A DNA stretch of 64,000 nt from Coriolopsis trogii (taxonomy: Eukaryota; Basidiomycota; Agaricomycetes; Polyporales; Polyporaceae). Location: the NCBI GenBank assembly GCA_020543525.1, contig JAHYIO010000033.1:2914001-2978000 (forward strand). Reading direction: 5' to 3'. The notes beneath the pieces are model-generated. The model saw only the letters and a list, made by a program, of their open reading frames with translations. It did not search any database and was not told the origin of the DNA. A program made the position numbers and the translations under genes. This document shows, piece after piece, positions 46,457 through 58,454 of the stretch (position 1 is its first letter; every line of letters starts with the position of its first letter).

Positions 46457-49400
46457 TCATACAATCAGGACTCTCTTTCTCTCGAGCTTCTCCATCACAT
46501 GTAAGAAGCATGCTCCGACGTCCAAGTTGTCTACTCCTTCAGGATGCTGGCTCCGCCTTTGACAGCCGGCATGAGCAAGGTATTCACAACGGATCGTGTC
46601 CACTTTCAGGTCGCCGTCCACACGAACGTCGGTTGATCCGCGCTCGCGGACTGCGAAGCAGTGCATCACAGTACCGTCCTCCACGAGGATGTCGTTGAGG
46701 AACAAGATGGCAGTGACTGGTGTGGTTTCGTCAATCGTGGGATAGCATATGGTGTGCCACATGTAGAGGATGTGGAGGGAGTTTGTGGCGGGGTAAGCGA
46801 CCGATCTCTCTTCGACGCATCTCGCGTAGCGGTGCTCTAGAGGAAACTTGTACCGCAGGCGACCCACGAAGAACTCGCCATACAGTCCCTCCTCTGTGCA
46901 TGTCGCCATGCCGTCAGCGTCTGGAGCTTGACCTAAATCCGCGAGATTCCGAGGTGCCCATCGAAATCCCGGAATGCTCAGTTTAGGCTTCCCTTCAACG
47001 CCCAAGCACGGTACGCCTCGCGGAATTTGCCTCAGCTGTAGCAAGAAGCTCGCCATGCGCCGTTCCACCGCTTGTTCTCCTGTGATGTCGAGCAGTGTCC
47101 TGACGTTGATATGTGGTAACAAATGCGATATGGCGACTGTCTCGTCTTCTGGCTTACTCGTCTTCCTGAAAGCGAGTAGTCTGGCAATGTCGTCTAGGGT
47201 GTACCTCTGTGAGACTCCACTGCGGGCCAAGGCGCGACAGGCGAGGAGAGGAAGATAGAGTCGATATTCATAGGGAGATGGGTCGTGGGAACGCTCAATG
47301 TCACTCGAATCGACCACACGGTCAGCGAATTCGAAGTGGAGGCTTTGTGCGAGGAGTCCTTCCTGTAGAGTCCATACCCTACGCACCCATTGGGAGGTCG
47401 CGATGGAGATGGCAAGACCTATCGCATCAACGTCTTGTGAAGGTCGCGAACGGATACCGGCATCAATGACCAGCACCTTCTCTGCCTCCCGGTATGTGCG
47501 CGCGATGAGCGTTATTGCCTGTTTCCTCAAGTCCTTCCGCTGTTCAGGTATGCACAGAGAATCCATCCAGAATGCACCGCTCTCCGGTAGTAGGTTCCGC
47601 ACGAGGCCAGCGAGTCGGGCAACTTGGCAGGCCGGCAGACCCTTCTCCGTGGAGGAACCCATACCGTCGGCCCAAACATGGGAAATAGCAACGTAGGGGC
47701 GACATTCAGAGCTGCGGACGCTGAGGGAGCGGCGGCTTGGGTCGTATACAACGACCGGAATGCGACTTTGTGACAGTGCACTCTCGACGTGGCCCGAGGG
47801 AGGTGCGATGAGGGGGCCTTGAGGTAACTCCGAGCAGCGGCATCCCGGAATATGTTTCGCTTGGTAGTCGGCAGTATCTGTAATAGTGTAGAAGTTGCAT
47901 GCGCCGGCTCTATCGCAAGCTGTGTAGTCCTCATCGGAATGACATATGTGGGGCTTCAGATGGAGAAGATAGGGCAATGTCAATCTGAAAGTTGGCTCCA
48001 TGAAAAGCGCGACAAATTTCAAAGAGGCATCGTGAGGGCACCACCCGCTCCTTGTGAGCCTTTTTTGTACCGCCAATGCGATGTACACGCGACTACCGGT
48101 GATTCGAAGACTGGTTAGCTGTTTAGACAAGGTCTGAACTTCTGGGAGCCCGCTTGTCGACCAGCGTTCAGTGACAAGCCGTGCTAGCACGATCACTAAT
48201 AATACCACCGGGACTAGTAGGTCATCCCGTGTGACCACGTCCAAGGGGCAGCCTGAGGCTACCTGCAAGTACCCCGCACGCTTGATGAGGCTAAACGCAG
48301 GTTGCATTTCCTCCTCAACGGCCAGTAGGGCTTGTATGAGAAAGCCAGCCGCTTCTCTGCCTCGTTGGAGGTAGGCGTCATGATTGGTATTGGTAGTGGC
48401 ATCCGATTCGTCGTCGCGGCTCCCCCAAACGTCCCAAAAAGTGTTGCATCCCCGGAGGAGCGTCGAAACCGCACTGCCCAGAATGATAGAGGGTTCATTG
48501 TCTGCATCGCGCTCTGGGTCGAGCAGAAGTGCTTCCGGAATACGAACACCGAGGACACCTTCAAGTAGGCCGAATGTCAACGCGGCCATCCATAAGGAGG
48601 CATCGTCCTGGAGACTTGGGGCTATATGAGCCTCTCTGCGTATCTTGACATAAGCAGACAATGTGGAGCAGAAAGGATAGCCGTCATGACGGCTTCCTAG
48701 CAAAGGGAGCCTTGGTATGTCCTCAGGAAGATCCATGAGTGCTTCCAAGAACTGTGCGCGTCTCAGAGACCCCGCTAGTCCCGCTCGGAGGTAGAGGGAG
48801 AATTCAGGACAGGCATTCTCAATCCGGTGCATCCTCTCCGCTGGAAGGTGGTATTAGATCAGGTTTATTGCAGAAAATGCGCTCTTACCAGTAGGCGTGA
48901 TGCCCCAGCTTAGTGGAGCCGTTGGAGTCCAATTTACTGATGATGAGAGCTCCTGGTGTTCGGACATAGGAGACCAAGGCATCGGGGACCACTGTGATCC
49001 CATACGGAATAGGCACTCCTGTCCCCAGTAGATTGCGATACATGCTAGAACCGCTCCGTGATGGAAGATCTGAAGTTCCTGTGCGGATCGAAAGGGGCCA
49101 AATGTTCCGTGCATACTGACCAGTAAATCGACCTTTTTGACGTTCGCCTGACCCTGATTGGCTGCAGCCGCTCCGTACAATGCTGTGTAAAAGGACTCCA
49201 TCACTGATATGCTTGCTATGCCAGCAAGAACATAGTCGAGGACATTGGTACGAGAAATGAAGATATCCGGGACCTTGCCTTGGGTGCCTAGTCGACAACA
49301 TCTATCGGCGGCATAGCTCGCTAGAGTAGCGAACGGGGGAGGGAGGTGAACCTTGCCGAAGTCGGCCTGGCATGTCAAGGAGGAGGGAGAGTGCACCTTC

Positions 49401-49576
49401 CGTATATACTGCAGGCACTCGTCGAAGAGGTGGAAGTGGACGTCCGAGGTGTCTACATGGAAAGTGAGGTCCAGAATTGGATCGACCAAGGGCGCTACCG
49501 CGCTAGGTGTAGGGATTATCGTCTTCCAAGGCGGGAGACATAGGAGAGGAGAAGGATGGGCTGAGGGGATTGCCAT
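46457..49576 (-). CDS. HET-domain protein, copy C
   Basis: Two exons in this model (48889-49576, 46457-48840) give 1023 residues. The N-terminal module reads DLTFHVDTSDVHFHLFDECL, TNVLDYVLAGIASISVMESF and WSPMPWSPMSEHQ. After the intron come IPRLPLLGSRHDGYPFCSTL, DASLWMAALTFGLLEGVLG, the Cys/His cluster (CDRAGACNFYTITDTADYQAK, H, then CRC) and the HET domain from about residue 609 (YVAISHVWADGMGS, FWMDSLCIPEQRKDLR, WVRRVWTLQEGLLAQSLHFE). It is the same family as copies A and B but on the opposite strand. The start is doubtful: the reading frame stays open upstream of 49576 into the HET-E-type gene, so these may be one gene. Confidence 0.8.
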
Positions 49577-51572
49577 TGACAAGACATGTAGCCGAATAAA
49601 AGCATGATCAATAGTATGACCGGGTTCGACCTTTTCTCTTACAGGCTCGGGTGACGGCGCCTGAGTCTCGCAACTCGGGGTCGAGGAGTCCCCAGGGCTT
49701 CCCTTCGTAGGTACCTCCGATGGTATAGGGTTCCGAGTTTGGACTGATTCGCGCAACTCCCGAAAGAGTCTCTCGTACACCTGTCCCGAGAGTTCTACGT
49801 GCATCACGAGAGAGCCTGCCTCGAGTCGTTGTGTAGCCTTGCATAGGATGAGATGTGCGGTCCTATCTGAATTCCCAAAGCGACGCTGAAGCCCCGGCCA
49901 GCCTTGTATATGGTCATGATGACAACTGTGTGTGAGCTCTGCCAGGCGTACGCTCTGCTGGTGCCGAATGAGAATGCGGGCCCATGGTTGAACCTGCCGA
50001 GGTTCGAGTGTGCATGTACCGACGTCGAGCACGATGTATTCGCTGTGTGCCCAATTGATAAAGTACGTGCGACATTCGCCTCGCGCATTGCGTGGCGCCT
50101 GTCGCACAGTAAACCCGGCTGCTCGAAACCGCATGAGGAGCGACTGAGGGAGGTGGATCGTAGACGCAGTGGCAATCGCGTGGCGAATACCGACAATGCC
50201 TGGGTCATCCCGGCCTTGTACGTCACGATAATCCGGGCTCGGGACGATGGTGACGATGCGCCACACGGGCTTGACGTCGTGTCCAAGCAGGCGCAGGGTT
50301 GAGCTGTCCTCGCCGAGCGAGATCGTGCGGAACCTGGGCGCCGTGTGTCTGGCTTTGAACGACGCGGCTGTGTAGTAAACCGACTCCCCTCCTCCAAACG
50401 CGGGGTCGGAGCGGTGCAGGAGGAGCCCGAGAAGCTCCGTACCTCTTCCCGATGGAACAACAGCCACGGTAAGACCATCGTATTCGACGACGGGGAACCT
50501 GCACTTGATACCCCACTCTGTTGCCGTGATTTCAGGAAGGTCGTTGTGATGGATATGCGTAGTGGCCCACGTAGAAGGTGCTGACTCGATTGCATCGGTA
50601 TTCTAGGTGATAGAAAGATGTGAATCAGTCAATATCAACGAATAGCTTGTAAGTAGAAGACAAGCATACCTCCTGATGATAGACGGACACATTGAAGTCC
50701 ATGGGTGAGCGCGCAAGCAGATATTGGTCTCCGGCCAACGGAGACAGATGGTCGGGATCGGAATAGATAGACGTGTAATTCTGAGAGTCCAGCGGTAGAT
50801 ATGCGCCCCAGGTGAAGAGAGTCGGATCGTTTAAGCTCTTGATGAGTTCGAGCTGAAGGCGCTGAAAAGCGCGACGACCCTCGCCATACGATATAGGAAT
50901 GCTAGCACCGAGCAGACCCATCATGCAGTACGCTTCATCCTCGGGTTTCGTCGTCTCGCGCTTGGACGCCCAGCTCAGGCGAACCCCGACACTGTATCTG
51001 GATACGGGTTGCGCGAAGGCAAGAACTGCACGTGGTACGCCTGTGACCTCGCGCAGCACGTCGCTGAGCTCGTACTTGGTTCCGAGCGGCTCCCAGTCCT
51101 CAGAGAGGAAGACAACGGTCTCCGGTGCGATGAGCTCCTGCAGCGTCCAGCCGCGAGTGTGCCACCGACTGAGCCGGAACGCGGAGTTTTCGGCACGTAC
51201 TTCACAGCTGGTCGGAACGTCGGCCAGGTGTACGTAGCAAACTTCGGCCTGCGAGTACCAGGCAAACATCGACCTGATCGCCTCGTCCACTTCGGTGCCG
51301 TTCTCCTGATCGATACAGCAGAAGTCCATCCATATCCATTCGTAGCCGTAGCTGTCGGCGCGCTTGCAACACTCGCGGATCTTGGGGGAGACGCAGTCGC
51401 GGGGATTCACACCTGTATCTTGGCATTGTTGACCGATCGTCAGGAGCTCCTGCATGGTCTGCTCTCCTATGAGTTTCCAGGTGTGGGAGAGTATCGCATA
51501 GCCACCATTCACGGCTACGGGATCAGAAAACGTATGCAGCTCCGCGGTAGAGGTGCGAAGGAGCCGAAACAT
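49577..51572 (-). CDS. HET-E-type HET-domain protein (end uncertain)
   Basis: Exon 1 (50670-51572, 301 codons) starts [17 protein letters not shown] and has the classic HET-D/HET-E layout: YAILSHTW, YEWIWMDFCCIDQENGTEVD, SMFAWYSQAEVCYVHLADV, RWHTRGWTLQELIAPETVVF then L, VRLSWASKRETTKPEDEAYC and IPISYGEGRRAFQRLQLELI. Exon 2 starts at 50602 with NTDAIESAPSTWATTHIHHN and continues LTVAVVPSGRGTELLGLLLH. No stop follows: the same frame runs through a Ser/Pro-rich stretch (GSPGDSSTPSCETQAPSPEP) straight into HET copy C. The end at 49577 is therefore only a convenience. No NACHT or WD40 region follows, unlike ascomycete HET-E. The start at 51572 was chosen by family alignment over a Met six residues upstream. 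Confidence 0.75.
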
Positions 51573-52651
51573 AACTGTTGAACAAGGCAAATCATTGATT
51601 AAAGCACATGCGTGGAAAAATTGTAGGCACTCACCGATTGAAAGAGAGAGTTTGACAATGAGAGTCAGCAGAACTTACTCGGGGGGAGGAAGTGAGGAGA
51701 CATCACGATCCACGGCCACGGTGTCCTTATACTACTATGAACACGAGACACCAATGGGAAGCAAACCCACAGACACAGCGTGGTGGTACTGCACCGAGTC
51801 CTCTGGGAAGAAGAATGTGGATTACGGGCACGTTGAAGATTAGTAAAGTTTCGGTGATTCCGACATGGTCATGCGGTGTACGATCACCTGCAACCGGCAC
51901 AATGGAAAAACCTTTGAAAGAATTGACTGTACGTCCACCCCGAAGTTCATATACAGCTTCGTTGTGTCGTCTGAGTCCACCACGCTGTACTCGCACCTTA
52001 TAGAGACGCAGAACCTGAGCGCCAGAAGAGTTTGCAGCGCCCACGGAACCTCAGAAGCTGTTGCAATGTCGTGTTTCGAGCCACAATCGATTAGACCCGA
52101 GCGGAGAGCAACGAGCGGAACGTTGAACATGAACTGCTGGTAGAGAGGAGTCAACATTTGCGCGACAAGAATCTGAGCTTTCATGGCCACACACGTGCCG
52201 CTTTCTCACGGACTTGTGAGCACAACGGCACGCGTCGCGCAGCGCTTCGACTTCATCTGACCCATCTTTCATGTGAGCTGCTTCTGTCGTGCACGTTCGT
52301 CTGAGGCCTGCTACGACCAGGTTTAAGTGATTAGTTGGTTGCTACCTCATTCTGTACCGCAGAATTGCTCTCCATGGCCTGAGCGTATCCGACGCCGAAT
52401 TATTGGCAATGTGAGTGTCTCTGTGCTCGACTCCTTCAAGTTCCTTTCATTCACTATAATTGTAGCAACCATCAAGGAGCATAGGTGTGTCTAGATCGTC
52501 GTGTCGAGTGCGGTGTGAGTCGAACAAGTCGCGACGGTGGGTCCTTGTGTGCCACGTGCGTTGTAGACGCCAGCGCGTATCCGATTGACTCATCGACGAC
52601 CTCTCTCGCGAGGACCCTCTGTAGTGCGCACGAATCCCCTAGCACTCGTCC
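51573..52651. other. Divergent intergenic, no gene recognised
   Basis: About 1.08 kb between the HET-E-type gene and the FAD oxidoreductase. One open frame on the minus strand (51840-52190, 116 codons, MAMKAQILVAQMLTPLYQQF) has no recognisable domain. It could be a small unknown gene or chance. Confidence 0.3.
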
Positions 52652-54538
52652 ATGCGGTCGTTGGCAGTGCGAATCTCTGTGCTAGTCATGTCTTCTCTCC
52701 CGTTCTTTGTCAACGTGCTAGCGGAGGAACAGGCCGCGCTCGAGCTTCCTCGTCCCGATAGCAAGCCTGCCTCCCTGCCTGTTCCAAATCCATCAAAGTC
52801 GTTTTGGATAGACACCCCTGAAGCCAACCCTCTGGCGAAGGAGGGAAGCACCGGTCCTCTGACAGAGGAATCGGATATCTGTATCATTGGCTCTGGGATC
52901 ACTGGCGTCTCTGCCGCGTACCACATCTCTCGTCTCCTCGCCGAGCGTGGTCCATCTTCACATCCTCTCAACATCACCATCCTTGAGGCTCGGGACTTTT
53001 GTATGTGTCACGGCTATCTATCTAGACATTGTGCAAATCGCTCACGTTGCATTCACGCCAGGTTCAGGAGCGACAGGTACATCTCCTGAAGCACACCACC
53101 CTCGCCTGTATGATCTAACTTTTATCGGCTTATTTTACCAGGTAGAAATGGGGGACACCTCACCCCGAACGGCTTCCACAACTTTGTCGACTACGCGTCC
53201 CTCTTCGGCACCGATGACGCCATTCGTGCCGTACAGCTTGAGAAGTACACCGCGTCCTCGCTCGTCGAACTCATCCACAACACTACCAAGCCATCAGCTG
53301 TCGACCTCGTCGCGGGCGGACATACCACTCTCCTCTTCACCGAGGCCGAGATTGTTACAGCCAGAGCAGACTACGAGGCCGCCAAAGCAGCGGGCATTGA
53401 CGTCAGCAGCGTCCGCTTTCTGACAAGAGAGGAGACTCGGGAGGTGACGCCGTTGTGCTTCGAGTGTAGTCTACGGCTGACAGACTGCATCTATAGACGT
53501 ACGGCGCATCGTACCCCTCAGTCCGAATGCCCGGTCACAACGTCTGGCCCCTCAAGCTTGTCACCCACCTGTACCGGCTCGCGGACGAGATCGGCACCTC
53601 TTCCGGCACCTCCTCTCTCCGTCTTCACACTTCTACCCCAGTCACTGCCATCACTCCCCTGAGTAGCGATGCGTCAAGTCGCTCGGGACCACACAGATGG
53701 ACTCTGACGACTCCGCGCGGGCGCATCGCATGCAGAGCGGTGCTGCACGCGACGAACGCATACGCCTCCGCGCTCCTCCCGCACATGCACGGCCCCAGCG
53801 GGATCGTGCCCGCGCGCGGACAGGTGGTCGCGACCCGCGCCGCAGTCTCCCTCGGCGAACTCACCGCGTCCGGCTGGGGCGGGAACGAGGGGTTCGAGTA
53901 CTGGTTCCCGCGACCTGTCTCGGCGCCGGACGAGCGGCCGCTCGTCATCCTCGGGGGAGGGCGCGAGTCGACGGGGCCGGACTTTGAGCTGTATACGGTG
54001 GATGATGCGAGCGTGAATGGGACGGTGGGGGAGACGCTCCGCCGGTTCTTGCCTGCTGTCTTCCCGGGCATGTACGAGCCCGGACGGGAGCCTGAGATGG
54101 AGTGGGTGAGTGTGTCGTTCGATGATGGCGGGTCGTGCGCGGAGACTGATAGCAGTGGGTTTGCAGACTGGCATCATGGGCTTCACGAAGACGGCGGATC
54201 CGTTCGTGAGTTGGGCGGATCGTTGGTGTACGATCGGTGCTCATGTACTCTGTTCGTGTGCAGGTCGGACGAGTTCTCGATCCCAAGGATCCCTCCGGGC
54301 AGGCGTACGCAGGGCAGTACATCGCTGCTGGGTACACCGGGCACGGCATGACGCGTGCATACGGTTGGTACGTGTGTTCTTTCTCTTCGCAGTCTCGTGC
54401 GCTCACTCTACCCCTACACACACGGACAGCGCCGAGGCTGTTGCCCAGCTCATTGTCGCGGACCTCTCGGGCGAAGAGTGGACGGTGCCCGAATGGCTCC
54501 CTCGGCACCACCTCACGCAGAACCGCCTGCAGGATTAG
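52652..54538 (+). CDS. FAD-dependent oxidoreductase (DAO family), secretory signal
   Basis: A multi-exon gene. The start MRSLAVRISVLVMSSLPFFV looks like a signal peptide or anchor; an alternative Met lies 12 codons on. The FAD motif DICIIGSGITGVSAAYHISR follows at about residue 75. Then NITILEARDF and, after an intron, GSGATGRNGGHLTPNGFHNF, the flavin-contact block of the DAO superfamily. Further exons give YPSVRMPGHNVWPLKLVTHL, VLHATNAYASALLPHM, IVPARGQVV and, near the end, GQYIAAGYTGHGMTRAYG, the second FAD-binding segment. The stop is at 54538 after VPEWLPRHHLTQNRLQD. DAO enzymes oxidise amines or amino acids; substrate unknown. A signal sequence on such an enzyme points to the secretory pathway or cell surface. 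Three or four internal introns near 54110-54430 are approximate. Confidence 0.85.
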
Positions 54539-56199
54539 CCAAACTGGGGACGAATCAGTGGTGTACAGACAGGAGCCAATGAGGTCGCTCGCCGCTCGCC
54601 GCTCGCCGCTCTTGAGGCTTGGGACACCTAGAATGACAAGGGGGGTCGAAGACGGCGCTGTGGACGGCCGTGTAGACGGTGCGCGCTGGTGAGTGCTACA
54701 TGGTCGATGGCTTGAGAGGTGCGTGTGGACACGAGCTCGATGTCGCACGGTTCTTCGCCGTTTGCGAACGTGAAGGGTGGGGGCGTTTCGTCGACAGACT
54801 CGTCATCTCGCGGCCGTATGGCTTTCCACGGCTTGCCTGCCGACTAATCCAGGAGAGGGATCACGAGAGGTGCATGGTTCCTCCGCCCTTTCTCGAAGAC
54901 GAAGAACACCGCATGTGTCCGTCCTGAGCGAGTCGGTGGAGCTATGCGCGGTGCCTCCGCGGAGGTCGGTGCTCGCTGCTCGCTGTTCACGTCCCTCGAT
55001 CAAGCTCGGAATGGACCAACCGTCCCTGCGACAGCGATGCGAGTGAGGGTGAGCGCGGAGCGCCGGCTGGGAGGGATGATGGGTACGTGATTCGGTCAGT
55101 CCAGTGGCCAATCGCAGGGACGTTCTTCCACCGCGGGATTCGTTCCTGCTCTGTCCCGACGCGCTGATTGGGCAGGCGGCCCAAGAGCGCTCCATGTGCA
55201 CACGGCCTGAGGTCTGAGGCCAGGTCGGGTGCTTGTGGTCCGTGGACCGGTTCGCGGTCGCCCCCATTGGACGGGGACGGACGCCTTGCGATCGCTCAGT
55301 CCTTCTCACGCGATGGAGAAGCACGGTGGGTGGGCCTTTACCGCACAGAGCACAGAGCACAGAGCTCAGATCGGCCGTTCAGATTGGGGGTGCTGGACGG
55401 CACTGCGGACGTGGGAGGTGGACGAGGATTGGTCTGCGGGCGTGCACGCTTCAGCTGTCCAATCGGCGGTGTTGGGCTCGGGGAATGCGTCGGAGAAAGT
55501 CCGTTTGCGTCGGTCTTTAATTTCGGGGCGTGGCCTGTGGGACCCAGCCGCTGTGGGATTCGATTACCATGAGAGACGGGGCGGAAAGGCAAATCGCCTA
55601 CGTCTGCGAAGATGTGTACGGTGAGAAGCAGAATACGTGACGCTTTGTTATGGTTGTCCATGTTCTCGGGAGGACCCGAGATTGAGATGCTTTCACTCGA
55701 GGCTTCACGCATAGGTGTGGGAGAGGACGCGCACGGGAACCGTTCTTGTTTCAGCGACTGCAGCGGATGGTCTACAAGAGCAAGCGTGCGAGAGGGTACA
55801 TGTTACACAACGTGATCACCAAACTAGGAGAGCGAAGCAATGTGTAGGTGCTGCGACGGATACGGATGTGGGTGCGTGGTTCGTTCGTTCGTTACGGGAC
55901 GGGGACCGGTGGAGAGTGGATGTACGCTATGAGCCCTGGAGATGCGCCTTGTATAACCCATGGAGGAGAGAAAGCAAAGAGACCGGAAACGAATAAAGAT
56001 AATAACAGGCAAGGTACGGCTGAAGGAGCCCGCGCGTGCGGTTGCGGTCGATTTCCGTGCGTCGGATTCGGAATGCCGATGCTGATATCGAGACGCGCGA
56101 GGCGACGAGGCTTGTGATTTGCGCCGCGCACAAGAGGCGGATTGGCGTTCAGCGTCGTGCGTCGCGCCGCGGAGAATGAAACTCGCTCGCGTCTATCGC
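54539..56199. other. Long spacer with CCAAT cluster, no gene recognised
   Basis: About 1.66 kb between two convergent genes. Open frames are short and shift rapidly between strands. CCAAT pentamers on either strand recur at about 55098, 55160, 55380, 55424 and 55459, along with a gagcacagagcacagagctcag direct repeat near 55349 and a ttcgttcgttcg run near 55879. The CCAAT density resembles promoter DNA, although neither flanking gene starts here; an unrecognised gene or non-coding transcript is possible. Confidence 0.4.
54588..54612. repeat. Short tandem repeat (CTCGCCG units)
   Basis: Three to four nearly perfect copies of ctcgccg lie downstream of the oxidoreductase gene. They are too short and isolated for any function to be assigned. 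Confidence 0.6.
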
Positions 56200-58454
56200 T
56201 CACGAAACGTCCATCGCATCGTCGCCCTCGCCCCTCGCGTTCGCGCTGCCGAGATCAAGGTCGATGCCGCCCGCCTCGGTCTGGGCGCGCGAGTAGAGCT
56301 CCTCGCGCTTGTTCTCGTCGACGGTGAGGTTGGCGAGCACGAGGAGGGCCTCGGCGAGCAAGGGGCTGACGTCCTCCATGACCGCGCTCCGGTGCTCGTC
56401 CGCGGCCGAGGGCACGTGGCCCTTGGCGCGCTCGAAAAAGGAGATGGCCATGGAGAGGCCCTCGCGGGCCTCCTCGGCCTCGGCCGAGTGGAGGACGTCG
56501 GTGTCGCCGGCCTCGAGGGCGGGCTCCATGTCTTCGACGGGGGCGGAGCCCATGACGAGCCAGCAGCGGCCGCGGGCGCAGAGGATGGGGCCGCGCCAGG
56601 CGTCCATGTCCGCCTCGTTCTTCATCTGGTTGAAGACGGAGTCGGCCCAGGAGGCCCAGTAGTGGCGCTGGGAGCCGAGCGAGAGGCGTTCGGCGACGCC
56701 GAGGACCTCGGAGGCGATCGTGAAGAGCTCTTTGGGCCGGGAGAAGGAGACGAGCGAGTCTGGGCCGGCGAGGGAGGACGCGTAGGGGGAAGCATAGTGT
56801 GAGGGGGGACCGTAGGTGGACGCAAAGTAGCCGGCGGACTGGGACGGGGAGGACGCGGTGTTGGCGCTGGGGGTGTGGATGAAGGACGGGTTGTGCGAGT
56901 GGGAGTAGTGGGGGTGGGGCATGTGGAAGATGCCGCGCGAGAACTGGTCCATGGCGAGGACCATGATGTCGTGGGCGGAGGCGGAGTAGAGGGACATTCG
57001 CCTAGTCACGGGAGGGCGGAATTGGGCGATGGCGTGGAAGGGGGAGGAGGTGGGCCAGTGGGGTTCTGAGATGGAGAAGGGGGAGCCGGAGGGGTAGTAG
57101 CAGTAGTCGTTGTGGTTGGCCTCGGAGGCCTCGGCCTGGGACTTTGCGAGCTTCATGTTGTAGGTCACCTTTTCGTCCGCGAGGGAGACGAGGGTGCGGC
57201 CCCAGACGATGGCCATGCGCCAGTCCTCGGGCGAGTCCGAGTTGGAACCGCTGACGCGGGAGGGGAGATTCTCGCCCGTCTCAAAGACGTCGAGGGCGGC
57301 GAGCCAGTAGGTGGAGGGCGTGTCGGGCTCTCCGGGGAGGACGATGGAGGGGTCTTGGGCGACGAGGTTTCCCATGAGGAAGAGGGTGATGCCAAAGATG
57401 GCGTGAAAGGCGGTGGGGAGCTCCGAGTGCCTGTGAGGGAGGGAAGGAGGGGTGTGAGAGGAAAGCGGAGGTGAGTACGGTAGAGGGACGGACCGGTGGG
57501 CAGAGGAAGAGGTGGTGGTGCGCTTGCGGGGCGGGGGCCAATGAGGAGGGGAACCGGACGAGTCGTGATCTGTCCAATCGCGGGTGAGACGTTCGTCGGT
57601 GGGCGTCATGGACTCTGGGGAGCGGCTGGGGCGGTTGGAGGAGAGGTCGGCGTAGACGACGGACGGATCGGGGTGGTCTGTGAGGAAGCGGTGGCACTCG
57701 CGAATGACTGCGCGGAGAAGAGGGAGAGCCTGGGGGATATCGTCCGCTGCCGGATCGTGAGCTGGGCGGGGTCTGGAGGGGCCCAGAGGGACGCACCATC
57801 GTAGCGCTCGGCGGCGCGGGCAAAGAGCTCCTTGAGGTTCTCCCAGTCTTCGTAGCCTGCGGAATGGACGAGCTTTGGGTTCGCAGAGAGGGCAGAAGAG
57901 GAGTGAGAGGCAGAGCGAGAGATGGAGTTTGGAGACATGTCGATAAGCTGGCGAGGTGGAGGGAGAGCTACGCGGAGGGGGGCATTATAATGGGAGTCTG
58001 ATAGTGGCGATTGGGAGGCGTGTCTGGGGAAGACGGAGGGGGAGGGTGAGAAGGAGACGGCGGAGATTCGCCTGCGCTTGGAGGACGAGGCGGAGGAGTG
58101 GCTGCGAGCGTCGTCGTCGTCGTCGTCGTCGAGGTCGGGGTCGGGGTAGAAGAGGTCGTCGTCGGTGTCGGCGGAAAGGCTGCGCGAGAGCGAGGGGCGG
58201 GAGTCGAGAGAGGAGGGGGAGCGAGGGAGGAGATGGGGGGGAGAGACGGAGCGGGAGGCGGGCAGAGGCGGGCGTCCCCAGAGGTCGGCTATTCGCGCGT
58301 GGGAGAGCTGCACCTGATTCGGCCAGGGGAAGACGGGGCAGGGATCGGCGGCGGCGTGCTGGCGCTGTCTCCAGAGGCCGCGGGGACGTTTGAGGCTGGG
58401 CGGGAGCGAGGGCGACATGCACGCAAGCATCGAGAGCATCAGTGGGGAGAACAC
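56200..58454 (-). CDS. Conserved fungal protein of unknown function
   Basis: Three exons (57797-58454, 57494-57707, 56200-57430) give 700 residues. The N-terminal 200 residues are low complexity, with an acidic run (DPDLDDDDDDD), Ser-rich stretches and a basic KRRRIS that could be a nuclear signal. A folded region follows: EDWENLKELFARAAERYDG, then IRECHRFLTDHPDPSVVYAD. Exon 3 has LPTAFHAIFGITLFLMGNLV, YWLAALDVFETGENLPSR, MAIVWGRTLVSLADEKV, ELFTIASEVLGVAERL and REGLSMAISFFERAKGH, a pattern of helical pairs like TPR repeats. The tail is acidic. I recognise this as a type of protein conserved in basidiomycetes but know no name or function. Start codon uncertain: Met residues also occur at 58442 and 58418. 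Confidence 0.75.

Noticed and set aside
54803..55360. 185-codon minus-strand frame
   Set aside because: Composition is Arg/Ser/Thr-rich without domains, and it overlaps several equally long frames on the other strand.
56119..56802. 227-codon plus-strand frame rich in Gly/Glu/Val
   Set aside because: Antisense to the conserved unknown gene at 56200-58454.
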